64,000 nt of DNA, from contig VXAY01000172.1 in NCBI GenBank assembly GCA_013399855.1, positions 2,209,934 to 2,273,933 on the forward strand, given 5' to 3'. The notes beneath the pieces are model-generated. The model was not told the DNA's origin. It was given only the letters and a program-made list of their open reading frames with translations, and searched no databases. The stretch is from Oxyruncus cristatus (lineage: Eukaryota > Chordata > Aves > Passeriformes > Cotingidae). A program made the position numbers and the translations under genes. This document shows positions 12,177 to 24,400 of the stretch, one piece after another (the stretch's first letter is position 1; each line of letters starts with the position of its first letter).

Positions 12177-15154
12177 ACAGCTTCTTTTGGCTCTCCAGTG
12201 ATAATTGTTTACAAAGGAGAAAAACAGAATCACCTTTAATGAACACTGATAATGTTGGAATTTTCTTCCATTTCATGTTTACCAGCATTAAGTTACAACG
12301 TACTTCCGGGAGTAATTGTATTGCCTTTTAGCTGCTTGTGTTTGAAGCTGGAGCGTGTAAAGACATTTCATCCATGTTGGCTGTCCGTGGCTTTTAGTCT
12401 GGAGACTGGAGCTATGCAAGTTACAGGGGACCTTGCTGAAATGATGAGAAAAGAGTTGGAGCAAAACCTTGTCTGTGTTGAAATCAATTGAATTCCCATT
12501 AACTTGAGTCCAAATTTCATCCATAAACTTAAGTAGGGTATTTCTCTTTCTGGGCAGTCTACAGAAATGTTTCTGTCCATTTGCATTTGTTTTCATGTTT
12601 CTTTGTAATGATTGCATAATTGGGATGTATCTGTAATGTCAGAAATGTAGTAGGTTAAGTAGCATAAATGACTGTTAGGAAGAAAAGAAGCACGGAACTG
12701 CGGAACCATTGTTTCTGTAAAACTCCTGCTGCTTTTAGTTGATTTAACCATTTAGTAGAGAGAGCTGTTGTGATAAATGTCGATGATGGATGTTTAGGCA
12801 CCAGTGCTAAACAAAAAGGAGGAAAAGCACCCTTTTCTTCCTGTCACTGGAAGAAATGGAAGTCATTCAGACTGCTGCCAGTGGCTTCCCAGCTGACCAG
12901 AGACTTTGGTGCCCCTAAATCCTTAAAGATGTTGTATGCAGCACTGATATACTCTCACAGGTTGTAATCCAAGAAGAAATGTATATTGTTAGCATTTTGT
13001 TAAAGCCAATAGCAAATGCTCACTGTATACAGCATCAAGCCTGTTCAAGTACTAAAAAAATATTTGGTATCTAAGGGACTGGTTTATTCCTGATTATGCT
13101 TCTATCAACATGCCTATATGTTGGTTTTTTTTCTGTTACCTGAATGTAGAACAGCAATGCTTTTTAAACCTTTGCATTTTCTCCTTCCAGATTAGTGATG
13201 CATTTGAAAGGAATGTTTTCATCTTTTTCCTTTTATTTTTTTTTTTTTAAGTGGGGGGAGAACGGGTGTTTGAAAACAATGCAAATTTTTTCAAATGTAG
13301 TTCTCATAGTGACTGAACTTTCCAGTCTTTTTGTGATTTGATTGGTATTTTAATATAACACTACATTGTTTTTTCCCAGATTTTTACAAAAGTTTCTGTA
13401 TAACTGTGATGTGTAACTGTAATCCACATAACACACAGCAGTATTTCCCAACTCCCAAACCAGAGTCGAGTTGAGGATGGTAAGAGCTGCTGGAAAGGAA
13501 GTTTCTGTAAGCATTTTTTTCCTTTTTTGATTCTGAGAGAGGGGAAGAGAGATGTTTTTGCTAATGAATCGTATATAACCTCTTGACTGCTTTCCAGTAA
13601 CCTCAGAACTGTTGACAGGTAACCCCCAGGTGAAAGGGTGCAGTAAGTGGAATTTTTCGGGTGCCCAAGGGACGGCATTTTCTGTGGTGACTACAACACT
13701 GGCTATGGCTGCTTGTACAGTCAGTAGCATGTGCTGTCATGATGCTCCTGCCTGTGGGAAGAGAAGGGGCCAGGGGTCTGGTTGGCCACTTGATTCATTT
13801 GTGTAACAAAATCTTGTTGTTTGCTCCCTTAAGAATAAGTCTCTTACTGTCCTTGCTCTTGGAATTCTTGTGGTCTTTTAATTGTGTCCTGGAGACATTT
13901 ATTCTCCCTCACTGGTTTGTATCACTGTTATTTCTTGTCCTTTGACTAATATTTGTAACCTCAAACTTTAGGAAGAAGGGTCAAAACCAAGGAACTTGGT
14001 GTAAACTACAGATCTGTTAATAGGTAAAATGGGACATAGCTCGCATACAAAAGGTGTACTACCTATAGATCCAGTAGTGCCCCGTGTTTATGAGAAGATG
14101 TGTTCAGACCATCTTAATTGAGCTTTCTTAACTTGGCAGGCATAAAACAAGTAACATGTTCCCCCTCTTCCTCTAAACGTTGATGGCCTTACAGTGTGAA
14201 ATATCACACAGTGTTTATTTTTATGCCTTTTTAATGTTTGTGGAAGGTTTGTTTAGTTTCCCTTCATAATTTTTAATAGGAAGTCTTTGAAGTTGTGCTG
14301 TGGATGAAAAATCCTCTTGGCAGCCTGACTATTCATTGTTGACTCCTATCTTTAATTGTTCATCTATAAAAATCTGGAAGGGAGTGTGTTCAGAGAAACT
14401 GTGAAGCAATGTATATTTCTGGAAAAGGGAAATAAACGTGCAGTTAATCTCAGCTATTATTTGTCTCGTGAAAATGCTACATACTGATGGTTGCAGATGG
14501 TTTACACAAACTGTACATGCTGCGAGCCCTCTTCATTGGAAGCTATGGTTTCCTGTCATACATTGTGCTAGAACGGAAAAGGTTTTTTTCTGCCTGCAGC
14601 TATGCATTACCCTTATTTGCTGTTGCTAGCACAAACTCTCCTTAATATGCATCTGGCAATGGTTAAAATTTTCTCCATCGGTGACTTCACATTTGTCCAT
14701 CTAAATGTTGGATTCTCCTAAGTTTACAAAGGTCAGGATATCAGTATACGGGAGTCTTTGGTGTAGAGCGTTAAGTTTAGAAAATCAGACGTGAGGTAGG
14801 CAGAGTTAAGGTTTTGGTCTAATATTTTTATGTTAAATCTTGTTAAACTTCAGAATCAGCTTTTATGTTAAAATCTACTTATGAGTGCATAAACATATTG
14901 TACCTCTGTGCATATGTGCGTTTGTAGACACAGTGATTGCATCATATTGTGGAATAGTCAAACAACCCTATAATGTGCTCTTGTCATTTTTTGTTCATCG
15001 AAAACAGACATCTGTAAAATGTTACTTTGAGTTACAGTTTATACAGTAAAAATTATAAAAGGTTGCATGTGAGAGGGTAAAACAGAAGCTGGGAGTTCAG
15101 CACTCGCAGTGTAGGGTGAGTGAAATCATTTCCATTGACTGGTTTTGTCTTAGC

Positions 15155-16488
15155 TTATATGCTACAGGCCAGTCAGCCTCACCTCTATCCCTGGACAGAT
15201 GATGAAACAGCTTATCCTGGCTGTCATCTCTAAGGTTGTGGAGGAAAAGAAGGTTATAATTATTATGAATTATATTATTACTCTTATTATTAATAGTCAA
15301 CATGGATTCACCAAGGGGAAATACCACTTGACCAATCTGATAGCCTCCTATGATGGAACGTCTGGTTGTGTATGGATGAGGGGAGAGCGGTGGATGTTGC
15401 CTACCCAGGCTTCAGCGAGGCTTTTGACAATGTCTCTGATAACATCCCTATAAGCAAGCTCAGAAAGTGCAGGTTAGATGAGTGGACAGTGAGGTAGATT
15501 GAGAAGTGGCTGAATGGCCGATCCCAGAGGTGTGATCAGTGATGCAGTCTGGTTGGAGCCCTATTGCTAGTGGTGTTCCTCAGGGCTCAGTACTGGATCC
15601 AGTCTTGTTCAGCTTACTCGTCAGTGAACTGGATGAAGGGACAGAATGTACTCTCAACATGATGATACAAAACTGGGAGGAGTTCTGATATGCCAGAAGC
15701 CTGTGCTGCCATTCAGCAAGATCTAGACAGGCTGGAGAATTGTGTGGAGAGGACCTTAATGAAGTTCAGTGAAGGCAAGTGTAGGGTCCTGCACCTGAGG
15801 AGGAATAACCCTATGTATTGGTACCACCTGCGGCCCAGCCTGATGGAAAGCAGCCCTGTGGAGAATGACCTGGGGGTCCTGGTGGACACCAAGCTGTCCC
15901 TGAGCCAGCAGTGTGCTGCTGTGGACAAGAAGGCCAATGGTATCCTGGGGGTTGTTAGGAAGAACATTGACAGCAGGTTAAGGGAGGTGATTCTGTCCCT
16001 CTACTCAGCCCTAGTGAGGTCTCAAATGAAGTACTGTGTCCAGATCTGGGCTCTTCAGTTCTTAAAAGACAAGGGACCGCTGGAGAGGGCTCAGCAGAGG
16101 GCTAGCAGATGATTAGGGGACCGGAGCATCTCTTATGAGAGGCTGTTTAGCTCCATTCTGTTTAGCTTGGAGAAAACAGAGAGGGGATCTTATCAATACA
16201 TACAAGTATCTTAAGGGCAGGTGTTAAGAGGATGGAACCAGACTCTTTTCAGTGGTGGCCAGCGACAGCAAGGGACAACGGGCACAAACGGAAACACGGG
16301 AATTTCCATGTTAATATGATACATCCATGTTTACTTGGAGTGTGTCCGAGCACTGGAAAAGGCTGCACAGAGAGGTTGCGGAGTCTCCTTCTCTGGAGAT
16401 ATGCACAAGTGAACCTGCTTTAGCAGGGCATTGAACCAGTGATCTGCAGAGGTCTCTTCCAACCCCAGGCATTCTGTGAGTCTGTGAC
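15155..16488 (+). repeat. CR1 LINE, long 3' fragment in sense orientation
   Basis: This is the longest CR1 copy in the window and the only long one on the + strand. It starts in ORF2 at a YRPVSLTSIPG block, passes a SQHGFTKGK block near 15295-15325 and a GSVLDPVLF block near 15585-15610, and reaches the C-terminal ENDLGVLV and QQRASR blocks within an open stretch at 15690-16112. It ends with the CR1 terminus ATTCTGTGAGTCTGTGA at about 16472-16488. Stops and frameshifts break ORF2, and the YADD region near 15660 is lost. An AT-rich insert lies at about 15255-15296. Confidence 0.9.
15255..15296. repeat. (ATT)n-like AT-rich tract inside a CR1 copy
   Basis: A run of ATT/TTA triplets interrupts the CR1 ORF2 between the EEKKV block and the SQHGFTKGK block. 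It looks like a small microsatellite expansion after insertion of the element. Confidence 0.65.
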
Positions 16489-17027
16489 TTGGCTTGATAG
16501 TCAACTGTCTGAATAAAATTAGTCATGAGAGTGCAGGATGCAGCAAGCTTAAAATGCTTGAATGTTCATATACTTTAGGGGAAAAGACAGTTTTGAAGAA
16601 TAAGCTTTTATTGGTTTGGCAGAATGATTTTATCGGAGCACTAGAGAAGAGGCTGGATAATGGGATGAGATGAAGTAGTCTAACTGCTCTGAAATAGCCC
16701 AGCTGTTACAATTTTGCATCTGATTATGGATTTCAAACTAGAAGATTTTAGAGTTTCCTCTGAGGCAATAACAATTAACAGTTTATGCAGAGAGCCAGCA
16801 TTTACCTTGTCTTTCACTTGCTCCACAGGTGCTTGGCACACTGAACTTACTGGTCTGTGTAGGATTTGTGCTGTGGTCCATTTATTGAAGATGTGAAGCA
16901 ACGTCAAGTCTGAGATTGGAATTACTGGCAGACTGGAGGAGATTTTAGTCCTTGTGATGCACATGGACATGCTGAATTATAAGTAATTCTAGCTTCTTCT
17001 CCCCTCCCCTCCCTTCCCCTCACTCAG

Positions 17028-17095
17028 CTATCTCAGGGTTCATAGAGATTTCAATGGTTTGCGTGCCTGTAAGTTTGGAACAGAAGTGACCAAAA
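17028..17095 (+). other. TRERF1: TRERF1 5' UTR part of the first coding exon
   Basis: A long pyrimidine tract (about 16992-17020) is followed by CACTCAG ending at 17027, a good acceptor, so the exon likely starts at 17028. A second AG at 17035-17036 (TCTCAG) is an alternative that would move the edge by nine bases without changing the protein. Confidence 0.65.
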
Positions 17096-18472
17096 ATGGG
17101 GGACCAGCAATTGTATAAAACTAACCATACTGCCAACAACAATGAGAACTTGTACTACGAACAACACCAAATGAACTCCCTTCCATCTCTAAATCATAGC
17201 TATGGGACATCTGTTATGGATGCTCCCCAGGCATCCCCCCTCTCCCCTCAGTTTCCCCAAGATTCAAGGGACAGTATAGCTTTGCCTGTAGGTTCAAAAA
17301 GCCTTGGTTCAATGCATACATCTAGACAAACCAGCTGGACACATTCTGGCTCAGGAAACCACGTCCCACCAAGGAACAGTTTGAGTAATCAAAGCGCAGT
17401 GTGGAGCCCCCTCGGGCAGGGGGACTCCCATGATGGATACCAATATTCTTACTCTCAACCCAGTGAAAATCGATCACAAAAAATTACCAGTGGGGTCCTG
17501 CATAAATTGGACTCCTTTACGCAAGTATTTGCTAACCAAAATCTAAGAATTCAAGTCAACAACATGGCTCAGGTTTTGCACACCGAGTCTTCGATGGTGG
17601 ATAATTCTGGTGACAGTGCGCTCAGGCAGCTGCTGTCCCAGAAGCCAGCGGTTGAGCAACAGCCTGTAACTTCCACTGTACAAAGATATCAACCAGTGCC
17701 ACAGCAAACACAACAGAATTTTGCAAGCACACAGCAAAAGCAACAAATGCAAGTCATGCAGCACCAACAGTTGTACTACGACTACCAGCAGCACTTATCA
17801 CAAATGCAGATGCATTCTGCATTCCAGCAGGGACAGACGCACGTTCCACAAATGCAGTCCCAGCAGCTCTTACCACAGCAGATGCAGCACCTGCAGCAGC
17901 CTCAGTACTACGCTCAGCCACAGCAGGGACACCAGCGGCTCTCGATGCAGGAGATCCAGCAGCAGCAGCCAGCTCGGCAGCAGCGGCAGTGTCCAGTGCA
18001 AATCGCTCAGTATTACCAAACACAACCTGTCATGCAGCAGTTACAGCAACAGCAGCAGCAGATGCAATTGCCACTTCCTCCGTATCACAGGGAACCCGAT
18101 CCAAAGACTATGCATGAACCACACCAGTACTCTCAGGATCCCAGTCATCCTGTGCAGCTTATCCAATTGGGAGCAGTGCCTCAGTATTGCTTCCAAGATC
18201 CCCATGAACAGTACAGGCACTTGTACCCACAGAGTTTACTGCAGCAGCAGCAACAGCAAGATCAGCAGAAGCAATACCAGAGCAAGGGCAGAGTGCCATC
18301 TCTGAACTCCCACGTTGGCCTCACTCCACCAGAGACCACAGAGGATCCTGCACGGCAGGAGTTAAATTCTGTAGGTAATGCCATCCCTCATCGAACACTT
18401 TTGCCACCCTCCGGAGTTCATCTGAACAACAAAAGCTCTCAGCAAGACTCTCCCAGCACCACATGGCCTCAG
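17096..18472 (+). CDS. TRERF1: TRERF1 coding exon 1 (start, Gln-rich region)
   Basis: Encodes residues 1-459 and ends in phase 0 at CAG|GTAAGT. It holds the LRQLL motif (17621-17635), a candidate nuclear-receptor box, and then a long Gln-rich part built from mixed CAG and CAA codons with many Met, His and Pro residues. The open frame continues 20 codons into the intron, so a retained intron would give a short truncated protein. Confidence 0.95.
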
Positions 18473-21400
18473 GTAAGTAGTAATTTTAGATCCACGCTCA
18501 GCCAAACTTGTTTGCAGAAGAGTAGCAAGGTGTAGAAACCAAACAGTTTCAGGAGAGTCAGAAGGTTAGGATGTGAGTGGAGGGCATCTCTGGGATGTTT
18601 TGGGGAACTGCATTAACAGGCTTCTGTCTACATCTCTGAGTTGGCTTTGGGCCAGGCCGGCAGCAGCACAGAACTACTGCTGTGGCGCTGCTGCTTTCCT
18701 TCTGAGAGGGTTTGGGAAGGTCTGCCTTGGTTTCTGGGGAGGAGGGACCCAGTGACAACAAAGTGTTCTTGCTGATTTTTGCAACACCTGCGGGCTCAGT
18801 TGTTTGGGAGCAGTTAGTCAACTCCCTCTTTCCAAAAGTAGTGCTTCTGTGTCAGAACAAAGGCTTCAGACAACAGGTGAATGGAAGAAAACTTGCACTA
18901 GCTATGCTCACAGGGGCACTGATTTGATGTCAGGCTCTCAACTCAGAGGCTTTTAATATCAGTAAAATCATACGCAAAATGCAAACTTAATGCTGTAAGG
19001 ATCTTCATTTATGCATTAATATTTCCTGAAAAAGTATTTTCTCCTTTCTCCCTTCTTTTCCTTTCTCCTCCTTTGATAGCAGGTGCAACTGTCAGAAGGC
19101 AGACTGCAGCAGCTATCCCCAGAACAAAGGTATTTTTAAAATTTTTTTTTGGTCTTTTTAATTTAAATATGAGAAATGCAAAGTTCTGCAGTTTAGAGGG
19201 AAAAATCTGCAGTCTGGGTAGGTAATAATTGTTGCTCTCCTAGAAACATCTTTAGTTTTGTGTTTTGTGACCTCAGGTTTGTGTGATTTCCAGCATCCCC
19301 CCTCCACAATAAAATCAAATAAATGCTTTGTCTTTAAAAAAAAAAAGGGGGTGGGGTGGGGTGGGAAGGGAACCAAGGAAAAACCAAAAGCAGGGGAGCA
19401 GTTTGCTCTGTGTTGCATTTATAAGCGAAGGAATGGTGTGTGGTTTGGATTTGTAACTTTGGCAGCAGAGATTGTCTGTTTTTTCTTAAGGTCTCACCTC
19501 TGAAGGTTGAGGTTGACAATGAGCATGGTTGTCTAACCTAAGTTAGAGGCATTGCATCGAAGTACTTGTTAATGGTGTCATGAGGGGGAAAATGTAGGCC
19601 TGTCGTGATAGATCTCATGGGTTCTCAGACTTTTCTGTATTGAGACCCACATTTTGATGAGCGTGTCCAACTGAAAGCTTCCCTTCTCCCCATCTTGGGA
19701 GCAGCTCATCTAGGTTATTGGCCACGTATTCCACAGCAGTCACCATATGCTTAACTATGACTTCATAACCATCTAGCTGTAAAATTTTATTTAGTTCCTT
19801 GACTAAAAAAGCTTCCTCTGCAACAAAGGAAACATGCCAAACTAATGTTTTTTCTTCTGCTCCATGCTTAAAAAAATGAAAACAAATATAGTGGCCAGAA
19901 CAGAGAAACACTCCCTGAGCGAGCTGATGCGAAGAACAAGCTAATGTGTTCAATATGCTTGAAGGAGTTTAAGAGTTTGCCCGCTCTGAATGGTCACATG
20001 AGGTCACACGGAGGAGTAAGAGCATCTCCTAACTTCAAACAGGTATCAGTCCATTTTACTTCAGTATTTGGCGCTCTCCTTTTGTGTTTGCTTGCTTTGC
20101 CATGCTTTGCTTTACTGTCAAAACTTGTTCTTCTCAGCGCTGTTTTGTTTTGTCATACCCTGTGTAAGTAGAAATGCACATAATTCTGTTAGTTTGTAGG
20201 CCAGAAGTCTTCTTTTAAAGTCAGAGGCAGTGGTGGAGGACAGATCAGTGTTTGTCCTTCTCTGTTTCTCTGCACATTACAGAAACACCCTACGAAGTCA
20301 TGTCAGGGGTGTCCTAATTTTTTTTCCCCCTCATGTTTGTTTATTATATTAGAAATACCAGGAACATCAAGTCTTCCTTATTTTTATTTGAACTACTTGG
20401 ATGACTAAGGGATATTTATTGGAAGCCTTCCCAGGCTTTAACTGAAGGAGCAGAATTTTTGAATCTTTGACAGCTTTCTACCAAAGTGTTTTAGTTCTAT
20501 AGGTATCAACAAATGCCAAACCAAAAATGTGTTTGACTTGTTCTGTGTAAAAATAATTTGCCCTGTCAGTTAGCTGTTCTCTATCCTGATATTTTAGAAA
20601 TGCTGTCCTAACAAGGAACACCATAGGAAGGCAAAAAGCTACCAAAGTTACACAGTTTGTGTCTGTTTTTAAGTGGGTAATGGAGAATTCTGTGTCTGTA
20701 GTGATAAAGAGAGATGTGTTCATCTGCCCTCCTGCAAGTTATCTTGTAAAGATGTTTCAGGTGATTATTTGTCACCAAGGCTGAATCCTATGCGGGAGTC
20801 ATAAGTAATCTGCCAACTTCATCCAAGGCAGATAAAGAGTCCCAAGAAGGAATGCTGGTGTGTGTTTTGTAACCCTGGCCACTTCTTTCCAGCCACGGTG
20901 CATACATTGTGTAGTGTATCGATCCAGAAGCAGCGCTCCCTCACTCGGGCTGAAAGCCTTTAATTGTCTGTACAGGATGAAGGAGAGAAACCACCACAGC
21001 AGCCGCTGCCTAAAGAGGTGGATAGCCTCGCGCCCATCGTCATGCCAGTGTCTGTCCCTGTAAAGCTTCTGTCACCTGAGCCCAGCACGCAGCCCTCTGC
21101 CAGCGCTGCCACAGTCACAGACAAGCCTGCCAACTCTGTGTCAGATGACGAAATGCCCGTTCTCGTGAAGATGACTTACTCTCCACCATGCAGTCCAAAA
21201 GTGGCCAACCCCTGCTCATCCTCTGTGAGTGCTGTGTTTCTTGCCACTAACTGTCCTGTGCTTGTTAAATCCCTTTGCTTATAGTGCCGCTATTTTCTAA
21301 AACCTCTGTGTTTTAAAATATTTTCTGGGGTCTTCATGATTCCTAATAAACAAAAAAAAAGTCTTGTAGCATCACAGCATTTCTTCCTCCGTCATTTGGA

Positions 21401-24400
21401 AATACTTATTTTCCCTTTGCTGAGAAATCAAGATCTCAATTGAAAATAAGTAATTTGAAATCAGAATGCGATATTATTTTATCCCACTAGAACAAAGGGA
21501 TTTACTATCTCTTTACTGGTTTTGTTTTTTCCTTTTCAGGCTGCTTCATTGTTATGTTATTGCTTAAATTTGGCAGTTTTATTTCTTCCTGTTCTCTAAA
21601 GTCAGATATATGTGCTGCTCATTACAGCTGAAGATAATGCAGTGCTTAGAGTGGGTGCTCTAAGCCAGTATGAAGCTTGTCGACTTGGAGTTTCGCAGCA
21701 AAGTAATTTTTCCCTTTCTCTCTGCATGCATCAGCTCTAAGGGTTAATCACTGGGAGTTCTGATACAGGAAAAAATAGCTATGCTTAATGCTTTCATTTC
21801 GCTCATAAAACTGAAATTGTCAGGCAGCACAAGGAATTGATGAGTATTTGAATGAGATGTGAAAATGCTCTTTATTGTTTTCCTGAAAGAGTCCTGGAGC
21901 AAGCAGTATTTATTTCATGTTCTGGTTTAGGAGTAGATTCTGCTTGTTCCTTCAAATCCATGTTGGCAGACATGATAAGGGATTACTGGGGAGTGTAAAT
22001 ACTGTATGGTACTATCAGTACAATACAGAGAAATACTCGTGTGATATTTTTTTCTTTTCCTGCTCCATGCAAGGCTGATGGCCAAACAAGGGGACAGCAT
22101 ATACCATCATAAGTGACTCCTTAAAGTATTCCATGTATTTATCACCCCCCCCAACCCTTCACTCAGACATTCACACTAATTTTAAATGTATATAAAATCT
22201 TTTCTCTCTTCCTTTCAGACATAGGTTTTACACACAAACTTCCACTTTACTGGGAAAGTCAGCATTTCACAATACTTAGTAACTCAGCAGTACAATTTTT
22301 CATTTCTATTTCTAGTTCCTCTAAAGAATAGGGACAGTCTTTTCTGAATCCTTGAGCTCTGAGTGGGAGATCTTCTCTAGAGACATCAGAGTAGGTGGCT
22401 TGGGCTTGTGTATTTCTGCAGTGTATGTAAAGTGACTGTGGTAAAATCTGCCAGTGTTTGGCTAAATGTGCATTCATTCCCTCAAAATGATGCTTGTGGT
22501 CTTTGTTATTGCCCAAGCAAATGAAACTCATGCAGTTTCCCCTCTGGACCCTATCTTTTATATAAGCAGTAGCACTGGAAACATAGAAGATCAAAAGATC
22601 TACAGTTTCCCTCTTCTTCTGCAAAAAGATTTTGTGCCATTGGAGAGGGTTTTTTTTAACTAATACCGAAGAACTGAAGTTGTGTTGCATTTATTTATAC
22701 TGTGCTTTGAGCTGTCCAGAAAACCTCCCACAAAGTCAATGGAATCAGTAAAATCAAACAGCAGAAATGAACTAAATATTCAGCAAGGCTATAGGATGGT
22801 GAGCTGAAGGTAGCAGTCAGTGGGGGTCCATTAGGATCTGTCCAGAGTGGATCTATCAAGGTGCGGCAGCAGGGCCCACAAGGATGTATTCTGTCTTGGA
22901 TAATAGGAATCAGTTCCTCGAGCTTCAGAAAAGTATCAGGATGATTCTTAATCGAGAGCCCATGGACGCCACTATCTCCTTTACTATGCAGTGTGATCTT
23001 TTTTGAAAGTAGTGTTGGCGTAGACCCAGTGAGGTTAAGGCATGCTGTAGGTGAAGCAGTGGAGGTGCTGAAGGTGTTAAGCACTTGTAAGATGTTGTCT
23101 TGATTGGGTGGTTTGCTTTACACTAGTGAGAAAGGAATACCAGATGAGCCCTTAATTAAAGACTTGGATTTGGCTCTCTGGGTCTCTTTATTAGGTTTTG
23201 AGTTGTTTGGACTTTTTCCTCTTTCTCCTTTTTGAACACTAAATATTCACCATCTTGATGGACTGTATCTGTCCTTACAGGTAACTTTCCCTGTCCATTA
23301 TCAAAAAAATTCTCTGTAAAGCTGCATTTTCTTCCATGCAAAAGCAAAACTCTTCCAAAACTTAATTTTTTGTTACAGAGAAAAAATGTCAACAGCTGTT
23401 GGAGAGGATACAGCCATGATCTAACAGAGAGGACGGGACCTCTGTAATCAAAAACATTTCCTCAAGCTGGAACTTATTAACATAAGGGATAAAGGGTGAC
23501 AGTGCTAATGCTTGTTTAACATGATTTTTATTGGGCGATTGTGATTCACAAGAACCACCCATGGTGTAAAGATGTATGTTGTTTAGACATACATTGTAGT
23601 AATTTGCTTCATGTAGTAGTAGAATTTACCAGATGATGCAGACATTATGGACTAACCCCATCAGTCAAAAATTTTCTTCTGCTTCCCAGATTTGTCCTAA
23701 AGATGACTTACAATCTGAACACCTAAAAGCAGTACATTTAATTCTGTGTTCATCTACCGTGTTCTTAAAGCACAAGCTGAGAACTTCTTTCTTCCCACCT
23801 CATCCCCACCCCACAGAAATGCAGATTCCAGGTTTGCACAAATTCTGTGCCTTCTGCTTATGTGTACCCTAAATGTTATTAAATGATTTTTAACATTCAA
23901 ATTCTAGAAGTCCGGGTATGTTACAGTATGTGAATTTCCCAAATGGTCATCTACTACACTTTTTTTCTCCAAGGAAAAAGGAGAGAGTTAAGTTCAAGAT
24001 TTGTTGCAGCTGGACTGTAATCAAGCCGATGGGAATGTAGTGATAAGAGGCAAAGAATTTGAATTTATTACATTTTTCTTCCTTTCCTGCTGCTGAGTAC
24101 TGCAGTAATTTCACTGAGCTCATGTGTCCTTCCTGGTCAAACTAAATGCATGCATTGAAAAAGCTCTCATATAAAGTTTCTAATAAACTGTGACTCACAT
24201 GAAGTATCTCCCAACAGCCTGTGTGTGTATGCTCAGTGCAAACAGAAGTGCCCAGGGTGCCTGGGTGGAGTTGAAGAAGGGTGTGGGAGACTCGTGGTCT
24301 GGGAGAGCCATTCCCAGCACTTTCAAAGCTGGCAGCAGCCTCTCTCTGTCTGTCCCTGTGGCTCAGCCCTGCCTTGACCCAGAGCGCTTGCTGACGGAGG

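Larger units (their letters stand above)
1..17027. other. Non-coding region upstream of the TRERF1 start exon
   Basis: No exon of a known protein could be recognised here. The ORFs present are short, mostly open from non-ATG codons, and match no family I know. The recognisable content is five CR1 LINE fragments, listed separately, plus homopolymer runs such as the T run near 2590-2610. The + strand looks rich in T and G over much of the stretch (for example 5400-5580), which is the usual skew of a transcribed sense strand. I infer that this is TRERF1 5' intron or 5' flank, with the promoter and first non-coding exon(s) further left. There is no CpG island here that would serve as a promoter. 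Confidence 0.6.

Noticed and set aside
13350..13730. 126-codon minus-strand ORF
   Set aside because: No domain, and a second open minus frame overlaps it; no gene context.
15690..16112. 140-codon ORF that looks like a reverse transcriptase C-terminus
   Set aside because: It is part of the degraded CR1 copy at 15155-16488, not a host gene.
17721..18305. Ser-rich 194-codon ORF in another frame of the Gln-rich TRERF1 exon
   Set aside because: CAG/CAA repeats read in shifted frames give AGC/ACA codons, so this is a shadow of TRERF1.
18473..18535. TRERF1 exon 1 reading on to a stop at 18533-18535
   Set aside because: CAG|GTAAGT at 18472 is a strong donor and the following exons join in phase; the extension is intron read-through.
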